Shown: positions 50,246 through 63,174, counted from the stretch's first letter. The stretch is DNA of 64,000 nt from Crotophaga sulcirostris (GCA_013397455.1 VYZB01000117.1:977487-1041486); one strand, 5' to 3'. Numbers and translations are program-made. The notes: a model not told the origin generated them from the sequence alone.

Positions 50246-50443
50246 CACTTCTATACATTAGGAAAAAAATCTTTACTGAAAGGGTGGTCAGGCACTGGAA
50301 CAGGCTACCCAGGGAAGTGGTTGAGCCACCATCCCTGGAGGTGTTTAAAAGGCAGGTAGATGAGTTCCTCAGGTTTAGTAAGTGGGCAAGGATGGTTGGA
50401 CTCAATGATATTTGAGGTCTTTTCCAACCAGATGATTCTGTGG
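50246..50443 (+). mobile_element. CR1 LINE inserted inside another CR1
   Basis: A plus-strand CR1 3' end lies in the middle of the minus-strand CR1. It reads AATCTTTACTGAAAGGGTGG, TCAGGCACTGGAACAGGCTA, then CCATCCCTGGAGGTGTTTAA, GGTTGGACTCAATGATATTT and TTCCAACCAGATGATTCTGT. The host copy stops at CATACTCCA (ending 50,245) and resumes at TTCCAGTCATGGGATTCATC (from 50,444) without loss of its own sequence. TCCA is present at both edges. The insertion is 198 bp, 5'-truncated, and must be younger than the copy it interrupts. Confidence 0.93.
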
Positions 50444-50930
50444 TTCCAGTCATGGGATTCATCCCACTAAGTTGCAGTTAATGGCAACTAAGTCATAGCT
50501 TTCTAGAGCCATGGTGGCTTCCAGTTTCTCTTATACAGGCATTTCAGCTGGGCTATTGGCCACATCATCTTTTTAGAGGAACACATCTCAATTCCTTTAA
50601 GGGATTTCACTGGTGCTTTCCTGTTGGCTCCTATTACGTCAGGAGCCCCTGGTTCATCTCCGTAAATCTTCAAGTGCGCTGTAGTGCAGCCAGCACATCT
50701 CAGAGCAAGAGGCTGAGGACCCTCACTAGCACCCCATCTGTCTAACCTTGGCCTGTCATCCCACAGATTGTCACAGGTAAGCCTGATATTATCCCCCTCC
50801 CCCATAAAGTCTAGTTTAATGTTCTGCCAATGAGTCCCACCAGCTCATGAGCAAAGACCATCTCCCCACTTTGAGAACTGTGAACCCTGACTGATGCCAC
50901 CAAGCCTAGTACTCTGTAGACCATGTCATT
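50444..50930 (-). mobile_element. CR1 LINE, 5' part of the interrupted copy
   Basis: This continues the minus-strand CR1 upstream of its endonuclease. Near 50,444-50,510 the inverse of the CR1 phrase for 'WWDESHDWS' is recognisable (plus strand TTCCAGTCATGGGATTCATC, CATAGCTTTCTAGAGCCATGG). Beyond about 50,520 it reads like the 5' untranslated and inter-ORF region (GGCATTTCAGCTGGGCTATT, CACCAGCTCATGAGCAAAGA) and fades out near 50,930. The outer boundary is uncertain by perhaps 50-100 bases. No open ORF1 is seen. Confidence 0.7.
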
Positions 50931-53900
50931 ATGAATTTCCATGCTGACTTTAGTCGTTTGTACAGTTTCTTCTTGTAACTTTTTATGAAAAGGAAGATTA
51001 TCTTGACAACAAACATATCCCTATACAACAACACATTTACATAAGTGCTTAATTTCAAGTACATACTTAATTACCATGGTTTGCTGAATCACGTTCAAAC
51101 TCTTAGCTAAAAGTCTGAGGCACTTTTGCCTGATGTCCCAGATTACCAACCTGGATCAGAGTAATCATCCATTTATTACAGTACGCTGTAAGTCCCTGGT
51201 ATTAGAGAATTCAAGGAATGACACACTTAAAACTCACAAGGGGGAAATCTGATCCATCTCACCTGATCTTTATCAGTCTTCTAGGTGCCAAAACACAAGA
51301 TTTATGATCCATTCCAAAATATTTACCACCAACATCACCGAGTCTCTTGTTATCCATGTACAAACACCTAATCCCTTTCTAATTTACTTTCACTGCAGGT
51401 ATTTACTCATCTTAATCACAAATTGTGTGGAAAAGAACATTTTTGTAGGTTGAATTCAGACTTCTCACTATTTAGGTTGATTGACTGTGTTTTGGTCCAG
51501 ATGTTCAGATATAGGGAAAACACAGAAGCTCTTGAACTACTTCCTCTACAGTATTAAGTTTTCTTTTGTTTTGTTTTCTAGTGTTAAACTTCATAGCTTT
51601 ACTTCAGAGGAGACCTCTCCCAACACTCTGTTTGAGACATCACCCTTCTTTGCATTCGTTTGAGGTCTGAAACATACTTTTTGAGATAAGACATCAGTTC
51701 TGCACATGGTTTCTCAAGTAAAGATGCACTTTTTTTCCTCGATAGCCTCCAGCACAGTCCTTATGTACTGCAATGTGTTTTCTGCTTTGCTGTTAAAAGT
51801 TACAGAACTAGTAGGAGGTTTTTGTTTGATGAAGTCTATTCTGAAGGAGTTAAAACTGTAAAAGTAGTCATATTTTTCTCTCCAAATAATGATGGTCATA
51901 CCACTTTAGACAAAATTGTTGTCAGAAATGTCTTTCAAGAAAGCGAGATAGGTTGTTTACACATTTAAAAGTTTCTTTCCAATTTTCTCAAAAGCAATTG
52001 TGATTCCAAGTGCGTGGACATAAAAAGAAACTGTTTAAAATTCAACCTTCTTAAAAAGTTACCACACTGAGTTCTACTTCTGACTTTACGTGCCCTCTCT
52101 GACACTCTTTGTGCTTTCATAACCACATTATCTGCCTTTGGAAATATCTTCTCCTTTTTCTATGAAAGCCTGAGCTAGGCAAAAGAATCAATGATTCTGT
52201 CACTCATCAGTGTTCTGCTTCTCTCACCTCTCTTTCCTAATCTCTTTCTTTTAGGATCGTACTTCAGACAGTGCCTTTAGACAGCACTGTGCAGTTTAAT
52301 TTGATATTTGGAACTAAGAGAGGGCTGTGTTTCTCAGGTGTGTGGGGCAGCTACATCTCTCCCAGCAGTTTCAACCAGAGTATTTGGTATGTGGCCCTCC
52401 GAAATATGGCCAATACTGAGTGTCCTTCAAATAGCGAAGAGTTTCATTTTTGCTAGATGCTTGGCGGAATTGTGTCCAAGAAAAGGACAAGCCATTTCAA
52501 ACTTTGAGATTTAACTGGGCTTAGCAAATTTGGTAGAGCCTGCCAGAAGAGCAACCATGAGAGAAGCTAGTGGAAAGAGTGAAAGGTGGGAAACAAAGGC
52601 TGACTGGCAGGGGCAGAGCACAAAATTAGTCTTGATTTCTGATTTATTTCCTCTCTGCATAGTTCTAATTTTTTTTTTCTTTTTAAGTCTGAAGTTCCTG
52701 AAATAGCAATAGCTAATGTGGATGCAATAGAGATCCTTTTACAGATGTGAGGGTGTTCATTTGTGGGACTGAATGGAAACAGTGAGGAACTACTCAAACT
52801 GCAAAATGTAATATATTTAGATTATTTAGAGCATCTATATTGCAGTGCTGTAGCAACATTTGGTGGTATCTCCCGTTAGGTGCTTCTGATATTGGAATAT
52901 AGAGTTTCCTTTATATCTTAAAACTAATCATTTAATTATTTAGGAAAGGAACTTCAAGTGGTTAAGACTGCATCAAAAAACTTTCAGAGATACTGAACAC
53001 TCGACAGCAATAAGTTTAGTGACAGAAGTTGTGAGCCCAGGCATGATCTGCTCCAGAGTAAGGTGAAAGATGTCCATCAACAGCAAAATTAAGAAAACTT
53101 AATTTCTTTTATTTGTTGTTAAATTGTTTCCTCTTTTGCTCATTTTGACTGCAATCTAATAGAAGATTTTTAGAGGAACTGCACCCTTGGACATGCCAAA
53201 CATCTCTGCAGCAGGGCACTAGTAATAGGTTCCATCCTGTGCCCAGGAAAATTTATCCACATGAGAGGATACCTCCAACAGGGATGTAAGCCTGTTAGAA
53301 GGCAATATTAAGATACAGGAGAGGGTTGGATAGTTTTTTATTTAAGCCAGCAGAACTAAATGTAATTATGGAAGTCCTGCTATGTAACTATGTAGAAACA
53401 CACACTTCTCATAAAAAAAAAAACCAAGGTAACTCAGTGTTCATATGAAAGAAAATGAAAATTTAATCTCTTCTCCTAGCTCTTTTTTTTTTTTCTTCAG
53501 CCCAATCAAATGGTAAATATATCCCTACTGCAAATATGACCTGCAAGTCAGATTGTCCTGGGAAAGCTACACAGTGCCATTACTATCCTAAACCTCCAAG
53601 CACTGCAAAAAAAAGAAACTGATCATCAATATGATCTTGCTAAAAAGTACAGTATTTTCTTACCTTCTTGTTAGATAAGAACATAAGCAAACACTCATGC
53701 AAACTCATAGAACTCAAGCTTAAAGGCAAGGTCTCTGAAAGTTGCTGATATGGCATGTGTTGCTATTAGGATGCTCGGGGCTGAACAATAATAAATCAAT
53801 GCAGACAACTAGAAGTTCTTGGGTATCAAATCTCATTGGGAATATAAAACATCAATAGAAAGTGATGTGAGGAGGGGGCACAGAAAACTCCCTAAGGAAC

Positions 53901-54559
53901 CTCCAAGACAATGTATTTCATCAGCAGATATGGAAAAAAAAAAGATGCCACAATGAACACAAGGAAGTATCCAAAGTGGAAGCTAGCAAAAGGCACAGGA
54001 TATTGTCTGAAGCAAACCACAGCAACCACATACCAATAGAAATTAAAGCAATGAATAATCTTCCATCTACAGGCAGGTACAAGCACAGAAATTAGGAGAA
54101 GATGGAGAAGAGAAGCCAGGATATTATGAAGTAAACAAGAAATGAGCTCAAACCACCTTCCAGCCAGACAAAGATAAACAAACAGGAGAGAAGTCTATCT
54201 TTGTCTCTTTTCACTGGCATCTCCTGTGGTTGCTTCTCTACTTATATCACAGTAGAGTCTGAAACAACAAGCACCATTCTTCCTGCTTTCAGTTCTACCA
54301 TCAGCAATGATCAGGATCCCTTTACCTAATGTTATCAACTTCTTAGGTTACTTGAGTTATTCATTCGCACCGCGACTTAAGTATATTCCATCCCTATGCA
54401 TGTTTAACAAATATTGTCTAGAGAGAAAATGCATACAAGTGCAAATGTACACAGTACAAACCTACAGGATTGGGTTTTCAGAGATATGTGGCAGAGAAGG
54501 AGGCCAAGTGTGGTATAACCGACTTGCTAGGCCCTATGGACGGCAAATGCCGAAATCAT
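50931..54559. other. Unique non-coding sequence, no gene seen
   Basis: No recognisable exon, RNA gene or mobile element in about 3.6 kb. Short T-runs and A-runs (for example 53,485-53,498) are the only simple features. Confidence 0.6.
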
Positions 54560-55231
54560 AATGAGTTCTCAAAGGAAAGCTTGTTTTTGCAAAAGTGAGC
54601 TGTTGGCAGGAGGGAGAGGCCAGCAACAGAAAACTCCATCTGGTAAAACAGATAAATCAGGTGGTGGTCTAACACTCATGTCAGCTAAGTGACACCTGGG
54701 GTGAGACAAAGGCCTCACAGCCCAATGTTGCTTTAGTTAAGAGCGGAAACACCCCCGAATGCACAAACTGATCTGCTGAGTTCCTGCTTCTGACGACACA
54801 AGTGGCCTTGCCAAGGGCCAGTCAACACATACTAATTGACTTAGTCCCACCTCGCCAAGGGACAACAAAAAATGGTATAAAATTGGCACCTCAAAACCCA
54901 TTCTTTGGAGGAGAAAAAATGAGCACCTTACTTGATGGATGTGTCAACAGACCTGGATCTCTGTTCCTCCACCAAGGGATACCTTGTTGATGAAAGTTGC
55001 TCGCCTCTGACTCTATCAGATGTTTCCTCAGGAAAATAGCTACTAACTCAAATTTTTATTGTTACTTGTTATATATATATACATATATATGCTAATCATT
55101 AACTGGTTATAATTGCTTAAGCAGGAACGGAGCAGGTGAATTTACCAATGGCAATCAGAATTTGTTTCAGCCTGTCACTTGAATTAAATTAATGAGTTCC
55201 TCCAGCATTTCAGAATTGTCTCTCTGACAGG
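54560..55231 (+). mobile_element. Possible retroviral LTR (plus strand)
   Basis: The segment has LTR-like order: a TATA box TATAAAAT at 54,876-54,883, behind AAGGGACAACAAAAAATGG, then a leader with GGATCTCTGTTCCTCCACCA and GTTGCTCGCCTCTGACTCTA. A TA-rich stretch follows, then CAGCCTGTCACTTGAATTAA with an AATTAAA near-poly(A) signal at about 55,183. The tail is short and ends near CTCTCTGACA. It reminds me of avian ERV LTRs, but I cannot name a family, the TG start is not clear and no target duplication is visible. The borders are approximate. It could also be an ordinary TATA promoter-like region. Confidence 0.45.
55069..55090. repeat. (TA)n microsatellite, interrupted
   Basis: TTATATATATATACATATATAT, inside the possible LTR; a TA repeat broken by one C. 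Confidence 0.85.
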
Positions 55232-58200
55232 TATTGCTGCAGTGGCTACTCATTTGGGCTGCAAGCCACAAGTATTGACCCTGTTTTTACCAGTCTGTAA
55301 AGAGGTTCTCACAGGAAACCAAATTTTGACTTGTGGAAAAACATATATAAGCATACACACATAATCCTTTAGTTGTAGACTGTTGACCAAATCTGGGACT
55401 AAAGATGGATTCAGTCGCACTTAGGCTCCTCTCTGAGGGAATACTTAGAAAGCAAAGAGGTCCATCTTCAACCTCATGACCCCATAGAGGGTCTCCCTCA
55501 GCCACCGCTCAGAATCTGACCTATTTAACTTGACACCAAGGAAGAAACAAAGACAAAATATTTAAGATATTTTAATGATATATTTCAAAACTTCTAAATA
55601 GATTTGATAGAGCAGACCAATATAATCTGAATTTTTAAATTCCCCTTAAAAATTGTGGTTTTCACAAAAGAAAACCTGATAATTTTATCTTCTTACGATG
55701 TTGCAGTAATATTTTCCCCATGCTGTTTATTTTTCCCCATTATGGCTACAAAAACGTTCATCACTAATTTTGCTTCCCACAGCCTTTTCAGACAGTTCCA
55801 AAATTCTATGAACAATTAAATACGAACAAGTGCAAGAATTTTAATCTTTCTTATAGTAGATAAGAAGTTGCATTTTCTGGGAACTTGTGCTGAGAGCACA
55901 GAACCAAGGCTACTGAAAGGTCAGTGAGAACTGTATAAGAAAAGCCCATCTGCAGCAGAAAAGCTCTGGTATAGCCAGTCTCAAATACACTCATAAAAAT
56001 ACATACATATTTTGACAAGAGGGAGACCTGTAAGTCTTCTCAGAGCAAAACTTTATGGAATAGCAAAGGGAAAGGAGGAAGGGTTGGGTTCAGTTATCAA
56101 GAAAAGTTCACCAGCTTGAGCAGCTGGTTCATAAGTAACCACATAAAAATGGAAGCCTGTAAATTCTTTCCTGAAAATGTTTGCAATGCAGAGGACTGAT
56201 TTTTCAAATACCAAGCATGATGCCTATTTCCTGCAGAGCTACAAGGAGCTGCTGAGCTAACTTAGTTTGCATAGAAAACTGGCTGCCTTTCCCCCAGAAA
56301 ATCTTTCTGCATTCTTCACAAGTCAGTAGAGGCTTTGGTAACACCACTGTCACATAACACAACACTAGTCAGAGATAAGAAAAACAAAGTGATTGTAAAT
56401 GTACTTCTATTACAAAAACGTGATCATCCTGATCATCTGAGAGACAAAAGTTGCTCTTTCAGAGTAATGACACAGCGTTTAACACTGCCAAATGCAGAGG
56501 AAACTATTCAGAACAGATCAGGCCATGGCTAAATTGCAAAATGGGCCTTGTTCTAGCATGGTTATGCCTGTAGCAGCTTTGAATACAATCCATCTGAGAG
56601 AGGTTGTGCCAGTCAGTGCACATGGGCTATAAAAAAAAAGCTATTAAACACTTCTTGAGTTGCAGTCTGAACTCTTTGCTCCATCTTAAGGGACTTAGTA
56701 CAGCAATAATGTCTTGCCTGAAATCCATTCATAGCATTGTTATGGGTATTTCACATATGTATTTCAGCTAGCAGAGGAATATTACTTGGGAAGATCACCC
56801 TGGCTTTCTGTCTGTAGATAAGATCATTATAAGTAATTCTGTACAGCCCCACCACCATGACTAGAAATTTTAGTTTTTCTTCTATATTATGGTTCCAATT
56901 GCTTTGGAAAAAGTACAAAGATATCAAGGCATAACTTTATTTTCCTGAGATACAGACCATTTCCATAGAAGATCCTCATGCTGCACCTGGTGTTCTCCAT
57001 AACTTCTAGGCAATGTGTTATGAAAACTAACATTATTTTTCCTACTGCACACTCCCCATAAGTCTACTAACTTGATTTGAACAGTTAGGAAAAACAACTA
57101 TTGTAAAAGCTGGCTTTGGTTATATAGAGACTTTGGGGGGTTGCTAGTTTTTTACTTGTTTTAATTATGAACAGGTTTGACAGCATTTAATATTTTTTTT
57201 TCTTTTCAGTCTCCCTTTTAAAGTCTTTTTGGGGAATAGTGAAAATAACAAAATATATTTTAAAACAGGTTTTCTGTCTGTATTACTCTATATTAAATGA
57301 ATAGCCGTGACAACACACAGCATGAACAGCTCTAGAGCTTCTGCTGAGTTATGGCTAAGCTCCCCCTAAAGTATTGACCTCTGGTTGCTTACTTTCTTGA
57401 TCATTATGGTTTTAATCATTACTCTGCCTGCTACGCAAGGTTTAAACTAGCTAACTCCTTACACTTAGGCTGCATGTTGGCAGTTTCATTCGACAGAAAA
57501 TTTGCTGTCTCTGCACATACCCAAAACTCACCCCCTGGCTCTCCTTATCTCACTCTCAGACTAGCAACAGCCTTGATGGATGCAGTCTTGCTGTGCTCCT
57601 TGTCTACTTGGCAAGAAGTTTCAAGGCCATTTTCCTACCCTGCCATGTGCGTTGTTTGTTTTATATTTTTCTGTTTCAGTAACCCTTTAACTTCCCTCCA
57701 CTGCCAAAAGAAGTTCAAACATCAACCTGTCACTTCACTTTTTGTACTTTCCTCACCTCATCCCTCGTTCAGCACTACTGAGAATCACAGCTCACTCAGG
57801 TTTCCAAATGTTATTTTCTGGTTTTGTCCTAGTGTTTGGCCTTCAAACAACCTTCCAGAAATATGCAATGGGCTACCTCATTATTCTTCTTCAAATACTT
57901 CCTTTGTCATTAAACACTTCACAAATATGCCATGGCTTATAAGAAAAAGCACAGGACTTAATGACACTCACATCCTAAAAGTAAGACTTGATAGGTTAAA
58001 GAAAGAATGCTCCTATGCAAGTATGGTGACAAACTCTTCTATTAGGAGGGCTTGGGTTGAATAACTATGACAAGCCTTTTCATCCTTAGTGCTCATATAT
58101 CAGAGCTTGTACATCTCCTGAGCTCACATCCATCAGCTCCTAAGCCACAGAAAACACAAAAGCAATCCACTTTGTCCTCGTGACGGTGTTTACCCTTACA

Positions 58201-61200
58201 GATCCGTCTCACGTGGGCTGTAGGCAAACTTCATGTTTTGCCAGTTTCCAGTGAAGTCTTTCCCTCCAAGTAAAATTTCTGTTTTGCAGAACATATCAAA
58301 ACATCTGAATTTCTTGATAAATAGGAGTCATGTGGAGTAAGTGAGGCTGGCTTTTGAGAGAATTTCCTTTTAGCAATTTGTAAAACAAAAGAGGGGAACT
58401 AAAGAGACCAATTGAATCCACAAATATCAAGAAAGGTGTTCAAAGCAAAGGAATGTGGGATAGGGTACATAGGTACATCTTAAGTACCAAGTATGACCAG
58501 ACATCCCATTTTCAGGCACACTGGCTCAGTCTAAACATTTGTAGCATCCGTCAGGAGATGAGGTTTCAATCTCACCGGGAAAAGCTAACCAAGTGCATTG
58601 TCTTTGATGAGACAATATGCCCTGGATGGAGAATCCTAATGCTACATTTTCTCCTCTAAGCTCACATTGAGTACTGAAGAATGAAAATAAGCAGTGGGTT
58701 TTTTTATATAAAACCATATTTACTGTTGTAACATAGTCCTTTTATGTCCAAGGGAGCAGAGTAGGACAAATGAAATGGGTGTTCTCCCCATGACAAAATC
58801 CAGAATAGCAAAGTTTGTGTTGATCTGCAGTCAACACTTCCTACCATTTTACTCAAACATTGAATGAAACAAGGATGGAATTAAAGCATGTGTTTTCACT
58901 TCTTCACCCACTAAATATACTTTCATATACAGAATCCTTCCAAGTGTATCACTGAGAGCCAGACACCATCTACCCCACACTGAGTCTATGTAATCAAGTC
59001 TCCATTGAAAATACAAATATAGAGCTGGCTGAATGACTGATAGGCAAATTAGTTCCTGAGCTAAGCCCTGCAAGATAGGCTTGGCAAAGTAAGTGAATAT
59101 TTTCTGTCTTCTAGAAAATCAAAGAAAAGAAAAATACAAAAAACTCTCAGTTCAGGAATTCCAGCTTCATGCTACTCTTTAGTAAACACAGATGCTAGAA
59201 ATAGAAGCTTGCTTTTTATGTCTTTGCCAGAGAAGGCGAGAAGCCATATTCATTATTTTGAAAGAGAAAAACTACAGCTTTTTTTTTTTTTGCACAGAGT
59301 CTTCATTGTGTGTTCATAGAGCTCAGGAAAACTATCTGGTTTACTGAAAGTGTATTGCTCTTAAAAATGTTCAAGAACTAGATCTCCAAGAAACCCAGAT
59401 CCACAGCTGTAACCTAATGTTTAGATATCTGGTAGTCTTGTGAGATCTCGTTGAATTAATCCTCGGTAACTTTGGTTGACTATCAAGGTTGACAAATTAT
59501 TCCAGAGACTGTTCCTGGAACACTGCTGAATACCAAGCAATAGTTTGAAACTATAGAGAATTATGCAACAACTCCACTAAATATTACTTACAAACAGCTA
59601 AGTCATCACTATCCATTCTGTCATCAATAATATAAAGCAAGTAGGGAGGAGACTAATTCAAATTTGTTATGAGATTGGACACCTAGGTGGATAGACACAG
59701 TTGACATATTAGTTCTTTAAGTATCATAGACATGTCTGAAGTTAGAAGGGAGCAACATATGGTTTACCACCTTCATGTAGATAAGAAATATGACAGAACT
59801 TAACCACTTTACTACTCTTCCTCTAGATGTAACTGAGGAGAGGGGAGAGCGAAGGAAGTTCAAGAGCAGGAAAGGAAATTTATTTCCCTGTAAGTTTATA
59901 AGACCTCTACTGCTGTTTTCAGTTGTGTTTATCATTCCTCAAACAAGTACATTTCTTTGCAGGTCTCCAGTGAATCCTGAATGCATCATATATATAAGGA
60001 ACAGCAGTAAAATGATATGCTAAGGTTTCATTTTTCCTTTGCTGGTCTCTTTAGCATATTACTTTTAACAGTCATATCAAACAACAAAAACTCACTCAGG
60101 AAGTTTCATCAATACTCAAATTAGCAAAAAAAAATCTGGAGAAACAAAAGATAACAACACAGTATGAAAGAGATGGTAAGGCTGGAAAAGGTGCAAAGTA
60201 GATGGAAAACATCTACATGCAAGATGGAGTGAAACCAAGTTATATGACTGCTATTTTTGAAACAGTACCACAGGATCCGAAGTGCCAGAGACTTGACCTT
60301 AGAAAGCTAGCAAGAGGCCATAGCAGAGCTTTCAAGAGAATAAAAGTGAAGTAGCTATCTAAATCTGAGTGAAACTATTTAAAAACTCCCGATAAGTGCC
60401 ATAATATTCCAAAGCATTTGAAATAAAATGGGCAAGGTTCTTTGAGATGCTTATTTTTTTCAAGTTCATCTGATGTTGTGAACTTCTCCTTGAGGGCTCA
60501 CCAAGGTAATAGTCTCTTGTACTGGAATCAAGTTCCTGGGGCAAAACAAAAGCCATAGAGCTGATCAGATCTCAGCAATACATCCTTCTCATTCATAATA
60601 TTTGTTTCTCTCTTTTTTAAAGATGCTCTATGTGTATCAGAATATTTAGTTCATTCCTAGCTAAATGTATGTGGGAGGTTAGCGCAAACCTACAACTTTC
60701 TTCAGGAACTGTCAAATTAGTAAAACTTGAGAGAAATCTACAGTTCCTTGTCTGATCCTAGAAAAAGTAGTCTGCCACTGCCACAGTTCCTTATCAATGA
60801 AGGCTTTTCATCCCATCTTCACTGGTATCTTTGGTCACATAGAACACTAAATGGGAAGGAAAAGGTCAAAACATCACCAACCCTTGCTGTCTTTGCATAC
60901 ATCTAGGTGGTACTGGAGCCTCTTCTGTGCTCTCTCTGAAGTGGAAAAGATATGTTTCTTCTTACTCATTGCTATTTTCAAAAGCAACCCAATAGACAGT
61001 GCTAAACTGCTCTTTTCTTTGTCTTCATCAGCCCGGCCACTATCTAGCCTTTGTTCCAAGAAATGATTTGGGGTAAAAAAGAAAAAAAAGCACAGCATCA
61101 ATAGACTTTTCATACTTTTTAACATATCACTTCCTATCCTTTAACTACACAGTTCCTGAAATGTGCTAAGGTCTTGATTTAAAACACTGACAGCTATAAA

Positions 61201-61335
61201 TACTTCTCTTTCCATGAAACAGCCTTCCTGGGTTGCAACAATCCAGGATTTTCTTAACTTCAGTTAGGAAATGTGGCTTTGCTTTGCCTGTGCAAAAAAT
61301 GTGGGGCTGGCGTTTTGCTGTTTTGGTTACTTTGT
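55232..61335. other. Unique non-coding sequence, no gene seen
   Basis: About 6 kb without recognised elements. It contains the longest open frame of the window, 196 codons on the plus strand from ATG 57,474 to 58,064. Its translation has scattered aromatic and serine-rich parts, no domain motif and no signal peptide; I treat it as chance. The stretches 58,100-60,800 are AT-rich with nothing notable. Confidence 0.6.
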
Positions 61336-61396
61336 GGGGTTTTTTGGGGGATTCAGGGGCAGTTGAGTTAGGAGTTTGGGGGGTTCAGTTTGGGGG
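61336..61396 (+). other. G-quadruplex-prone G-run cluster
   Basis: Five G runs within 61 bases: GGGG at 61,336-61,339, GGGGG at 61,346-61,350, GGGG at 61,356-61,359, GGGGGG at 61,378-61,383 and GGGGG at 61,392-61,396. Loops are 6, 5, 18 and 8 bases. Four-quartet folding on the plus strand is possible, although one loop is long. The surroundings are G/T-rich on this strand with few C, an unusual strand bias for this window. Confidence 0.7.
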
Positions 61397-62850
61397 TTTG
61401 TGTTATTTTGGTGAGAGAGTGTTCAATTAGGACTGAACAGGGGCACTAGGCACCACAGAGACAGGACTAATAGTTTTGAGTCTGCATGGTGTCAAAGTGA
61501 GATGAGACAAATTCAGTGAAAAGAAATCCACTGAGGAGGCACAGTAACCAGTTATCTCAGGAAGTCTCTGAAAGTGATACATCAGGCCAAAACATCATGA
61601 CTCTGCTTATTCCTTTTTTTACACCCCTTTGGATATCCACTTCCAAACCAGGGCCTGTAAGACCTTTGGTCTTTTACAATTTGCCTATGAGAGTCTAGTG
61701 AGTGGTTGACACTTCAACATATGGAATGAAAAACTGTGGCTGTTGAAATGCCATCTGGCACCTACTGAAAATAGTTGATTCGGAATGAAGCATTAGCAAA
61801 AGAGAGTTGAACACTGAAGGTGTATCTATAATTTCTCTGAAATTTCTCTTGAGCCAACCGATAGTGTAAGAACATCTTTTGGAATAAAGGGAATCTATTC
61901 TTTTCTCTCTATGGCAATCTTCATTGATCTGATCCTCTAGGACTAACAGTACTTTTCCCAGAGAGGTGGTAAACCATCTTTGCACTGTCAAAGGTAAGCA
62001 GATTGTACAGTGCATTGCTGGGTCAAAGCCAGAACACACACTCTGGCAAGCCAGAGTTTCTCCCTGTGAAATAGTCTTTGTAATAGTTCCAAAAATAAAA
62101 CTTACTGTGCCTAAGAAAAAACAAGTCCTGATATCTTCCACCAGCTGCTGTTAACATTTCTCTTCATTTCATGAACAATCGAGCCAAGCTGTCTTATAGG
62201 TTGAGCATCCTACAAGATAAGAATTAAAGCCAGGGTCTAGATAGTTAGGATTATAAATTAAAGAAAGTCGGGTTAGAGATATGCTATATTTTCTGTATTA
62301 GAAAAAGGTAATGAAATACTGAAAAAATTAACTTTGGTATATTTGCCATTGAATGCAGAAGTTATATCAATGATCAGATGTCTTTCCCTAAAGCGGTAGA
62401 AATCATTGGTCATATCTTAGAAGTCCTTTGGCTTACTTCACACTATGGTCAGACAAGAACATATTAGTTCTGATTCTGAATTAGTATCTGATTTCAAATT
62501 CTGTGTCTCTGGGGAAATTATTTTTCTATGCAACAGTCCCTTCATTATGAAGGGATGATAAATTAATTAATAATGTACAGGGCCTGGCTGATACAGAGTT
62601 TATTCCTTCTTGGGAGCTTGTATGGTGTTGTGTTTTAGATTTGTAACCAAAACAATATTGATAACACACTTAATGTTTTGGCTACTGTTGAACAGTGTTT
62701 ACACAACATCAGGGCCTTCTGTGGTTTTACTCTGCCCACTCCCTCCCAAGGAAAAGATTGGGGAGTGTAAAGTAGTTTGGGAGGGGGCACAAGCAGGCAG
62801 ATAACCCTAACTAACCAAGAAGATATTCCAGTCCAAAAAATGACATGCTC
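61397..62850. other. Unique non-coding sequence, no gene seen
   Basis: No exon or mobile element recognised. A 148-codon minus-strand open frame (61,695-62,141) has no motif and is probably chance. Confidence 0.6.
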
Positions 62851-62854
62851 AGAG

Positions 62855-62878
62855 AAAAAAAAAAAAGAAAAAAAAAAA
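62855..62878. repeat. Poly(A) stretch
   Basis: Twelve A, one G, then eleven A. It lies about 45 bases upstream of the LTR-like fragment. It could be the A tail of an unrecognised retroposed copy ending here on the plus strand. Confidence 0.85.
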
Positions 62879-62924
62879 GAGGGTTTTTGTGTTAGTTAGC
62901 CATCTTTTACACTCAGGAAGTAGA

Positions 62925-63174
62925 TGGGCACAGACAAGACCTATGGGAGATGGTGAGTGACTGCCTCCAAATCAATTGCTTTTATTTTCTTTCTATCTTC
63001 TTCCACTTATTCTTAACTAGTCAAACTTTTTAAAAATTATTTTTATTTTTTGTCTCAGTCACTAAGTTTTCTTGCTTTTACTCTCCCTTTCCCCTTCATT
63101 TATCCCACTGCAGGGCTGGAAGTTAGCAAGCAGCTGTGTGGTGCTTAGCTGTTTAGTAGGGTTAGCCCACAACA
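62925..63174 (+). mobile_element. Endogenous retrovirus LTR 3' end fragment (plus strand)
   Basis: The plus strand ends with GCTGTGTGGTGCTTAGCTG, then GTAGGGTTAGCCCACAACA, the typical 3' border of a common avian ERV LTR (usual form: ...TGGTGCTTGGTTGCCGGCTGGGTTAAACCACA). Before it come TTGTCTCAGTCACTAAG with TTTTCTTGCTTTTACTCTCC and TTCATTTATCCCACTGCAGG, matching the U5 part (usual TTATCTCAACCCACGAGTTTTCTC...). The 5' half of the LTR is missing and there are no retroviral genes nearby. I assign it to an ERVK-like avian LTR from memory, with some doubt about class. Confidence 0.75.

Noticed and set aside
57474..58064. Longest open frame of the window (196 codons, plus strand, ATG start)
   Set aside because: No domain, signal peptide or repeated pattern, odd composition, no splice or promoter context; a frame of this size is not surprising in 64 kb read six ways.
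61695..62141. 148-codon minus-strand open frame
   Set aside because: No recognisable domain and no splice or promoter signals; consistent with chance.
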